Below are positions 4,689 through 5,908 of a stretch of 5,908 bases of DNA, in pieces (position 1 is the stretch's first letter; each line of letters begins with the position of its first letter). Under the pieces are notes generated by a model. The model was given only the letters and a program-made list of their open reading frames with translations. It had not been told where the DNA came from and did no database searches. The DNA is from CAVURW01 sp963743595 (GTDB taxonomy: Bacteria > Verrucomicrobiota > Verrucomicrobiia > Methylacidiphilales > UBA1321), in the NCBI GenBank assembly GCA_963743595.1, contig CAVURW010000067.1, positions 1-5,908 on the forward strand, in the 5' to 3' direction. A program made the position numbers and the translations under genes.

Positions 4689-5908
4689 TTAAAACTCGAG
4701 CGTCTTGTCCTTCTGTTTCGGCTTGTTTTTTTCGGATTTGATCTTCGGCGGTTCCAATTCGATTTGATCGAGGACACTCATTCGAGGCTTTGGAGCAGGA
4801 ATGTAAGTTTTCCTATCGGGGTTTGGAGCTGCGGGAGGAATCGAGGGAATGGCTGGTGCGTTGGTCTGGCTGGACGCTTTCAGTTCGATCTGAGCTAGGA
4901 TGCTGCGCTTTCTGGCGATTATGTCTTCCGTGCTCTGACTGACCTGGGGTTCCCCTAGTGTTTGAATAGTTGGTACTTCGTACTTGAACTCGTCACCCCG
5001 CTTCAGCTCCAGGGCCGAAAGACGATTACCCAACCGGGCAGCGGCTCGCTCCAAGGCAACAGCATCTTCAGTGAACAATTTAAATTCCTGGCGATGGCGA
5101 GTTGCCACCATGTACATCGCTTGACAGGTGGCCAAAGCCTGCGCTGAAAAGATACTTTCATAAGCCCAAACCCGGTCCGCGGTCATGCCCTGAGCGGGAA
5201 TCGAGGTTGATACATAGCCCTGCGCAATCCGGCCATCGTTTTCGGCAAGCTTCAATCCACTCTCGAAAACCAACGTTCCATCGTTCAATCTTTCAACGAG
5301 CTTTTGAACGGAACCCCGCTCAAAGATTTGCTTTTTGTGATATCTGCCGTTGACGCACTCGACGACAACCTTTTCCTGAAGCCGGACCAAGTCCCCAATA
5401 GCCACGGGAAGGGATCGCAATTCGTAGACTTGATAGCGGCTCATCTGTTCCTTGGAAACATCTATCGACTTCGCAAAGCGACCCTGGACATCAGCCAATT
5501 TTAGTATGCCCTTATCGATGCTGATCACGCGAAGTTTACCTCCCCCTTTTAAATCGGAATGCCCTGGCTGATTGCGAACCTTGAGGGTCATCCCCACCCG
5601 GTAACAATCGGGAGCATCTTGAAAGAATTGCGCACCATCAGAAAGCGTGGCCCCATCATCGAGAGCCCGCTGGCTCAAGACCTGATAATCATTTTCGCCG
5701 ATTTGACCCGCTTCTCTGCGACAGCGCCGGATGGACTCGGCAATTAAATCTCCCTGACGATGGGTGGACGAGACGACCAATACACGGTCGCCGTTAGCAA
5801 GCGATTGCGTATATTCATGAGCAAGTCGCCCGACGCAATCATCTTCCTTGCTTTCCAACAGCCCGCCTCGTGTTCGGGTTTCCTTGCCCTCGATGAGGAC
5901 ACCTGCTT
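4689..5908 (-). CDS. MobF-type (TrwC/TraI-like) relaxase-helicase, C-terminal part
   Basis: This is the C-terminal end of a conjugative relaxase-helicase, which nicks the transfer origin and unwinds plasmid or element DNA. The frame is open to the window edge, so the N-terminal HUH relaxase domain and helicase motifs I-III would lie outside. The TTG at 5856-5858 (residue 1 here) is internal: upstream codons read A-G-V-L-I-E-G-K-E-T-R-T. Visible parts: R-V-L-V-V-S-S-T-H-R-Q with I-A-E-S-I-R (residues 25-44, second RecA-like fold), an SH3-like 2B insertion (about 85-212), motif V S-T-S-I-P-A-Q-G-M-T-A-D-R-V (217-230), motif VI M-V-A-T-R-H-R (250-256) with the expected arginines, then a Pro- and Lys-rich tail (about 300-389). 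The tail holds two copies of S-[IV]-L-[AD]-Q-I-E-L (319-326, 361-368). Without motif I and the HUH domain a stand-alone RecD-like helicase is not excluded. Confidence 0.75.
   Translation of the reverse strand, partial: AGVLIEGKETRTRGGLLESKEDDCVGRLAHEYTQSLANGDRVLVVSSTHRQGDLIAESIRRCRREAGQIGENDYQVLSQRALDDGATLSDGAQFFQDAPDCYRVGMTLKVRNQPGHSDLKGGGKLRVISIDKGILKLADVQGRFAKSIDVSKEQMSRYQVYELRSLPVAIGDLVRLQEKVVVECVNGRYHKKQIFERGSVQKLVERLNDGTLVFESGLKLAENDGRIAQGYVSTSIPAQGMTADRVWAYESIFSAQALATCQAMYMVATRHRQEFKLFTEDAVALERAAARLGNRLSALELKRGDEFKYEVPTIQTLGEPQVSQSTEDIIARKRSILAQIELKASSQTNAPAIPSIPPAAPNPDRKTYIPAPKPRMSVLDQIELEPPKIKSEKNKPKQKDKTLEF
4755..4778 (-). repeat. Relaxase tail motif copy 2: SVLDQIEL
   Basis: Residues 361-368 read SVLDQIEL, preceded by P-K-P-R-M and followed by E-P-P. 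The copy is 42 residues after the first and separated from it by a Pro-rich, probably disordered segment. A Lys-rich terminus (K-S-E-K-N-K-P-K-Q-K) follows. The codons differ from copy 1 at silent positions. Confidence 0.8.
4881..4904 (-). repeat. Relaxase tail motif copy 1: SILAQIEL
   Basis: Residues 319-326 (numbered from the TTG at 5858) read SILAQIEL, preceded by the basic R-K-R and followed by K-A. It matches the second copy at 6 of 8 positions, with I/V and A/D changes. It sits just after the helicase core, before the Pro-rich stretch. Confidence 0.8.

Noticed and set aside
5856..5858. TTG as the true start of the relaxase-helicase frame
   Set aside because: The frame stays open upstream to the window edge with family-like residues (G-V-L-I-E-G), so the gene is cut by the window rather than starting here.

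Overview
The window carries parts of two unrelated minus-strand genes separated by a roughly 570-base non-coding stretch. The organism cannot be named from sequence alone. A very long secreted protein built of LamG-type, Ig-like, chitobiase-C-terminal-like and fibronectin III modules, with almost no recognisable Shine-Dalgarno sequence, beside a chromosomal-type MobF relaxase/helicase in DNA of moderate GC content, is most like Planctomycetota or related PVC bacteria (Verrucomicrobiota). Acidobacteria remain possible. This placement is inference and is of low confidence.

Layout. Positions 7-4116 (minus) encode a complete 1369-residue exported protein. It has a signal peptide, a divergent LamG module, a Ser-rich linker, a Big_1/invasin-like Ig domain, three tandem LamG-like lectin-fold units joined by two nearly identical 53-residue linkers, a chitobiase C-terminal-like domain and a fibronectin III domain. 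There is no catalytic module, so a surface or matrix adhesin/glycan-binding role is the best guess. Positions 4117-4688 hold no intact gene. They contain a candidate promoter for the exported protein with a 10-bp palindrome in its spacer, a strong 21-bp-arm hairpin (4269-4313), a plus-strand coding-like frame without its own start (4394-4609) next to an SD-preceded ATG in another frame (possible broken small gene), and a weak stem just past the relaxase stop. Positions 4689-5908 (minus) are the C-terminal part of a MobF (TrwC/TraI-type) relaxase-helicase whose N-terminus lies outside the window.

The two genes share a strand but are far apart, and each has its own non-coding surroundings, so there is no operon link. 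The relaxase suggests an integrated conjugative or mobilizable element, or its remnant. The broken-looking frame and the hairpin in the gap fit the edge of such an element, but no attachment site, integrase or insertion-sequence end is visible. I see no RNA gene, CRISPR array or complete insertion sequence. The items most worth a second look are the long hairpin, the duplicated S-[IV]-L-x-Q-I-E-L motif in the relaxase tail, and the conserved inter-domain linkers of the giant protein.
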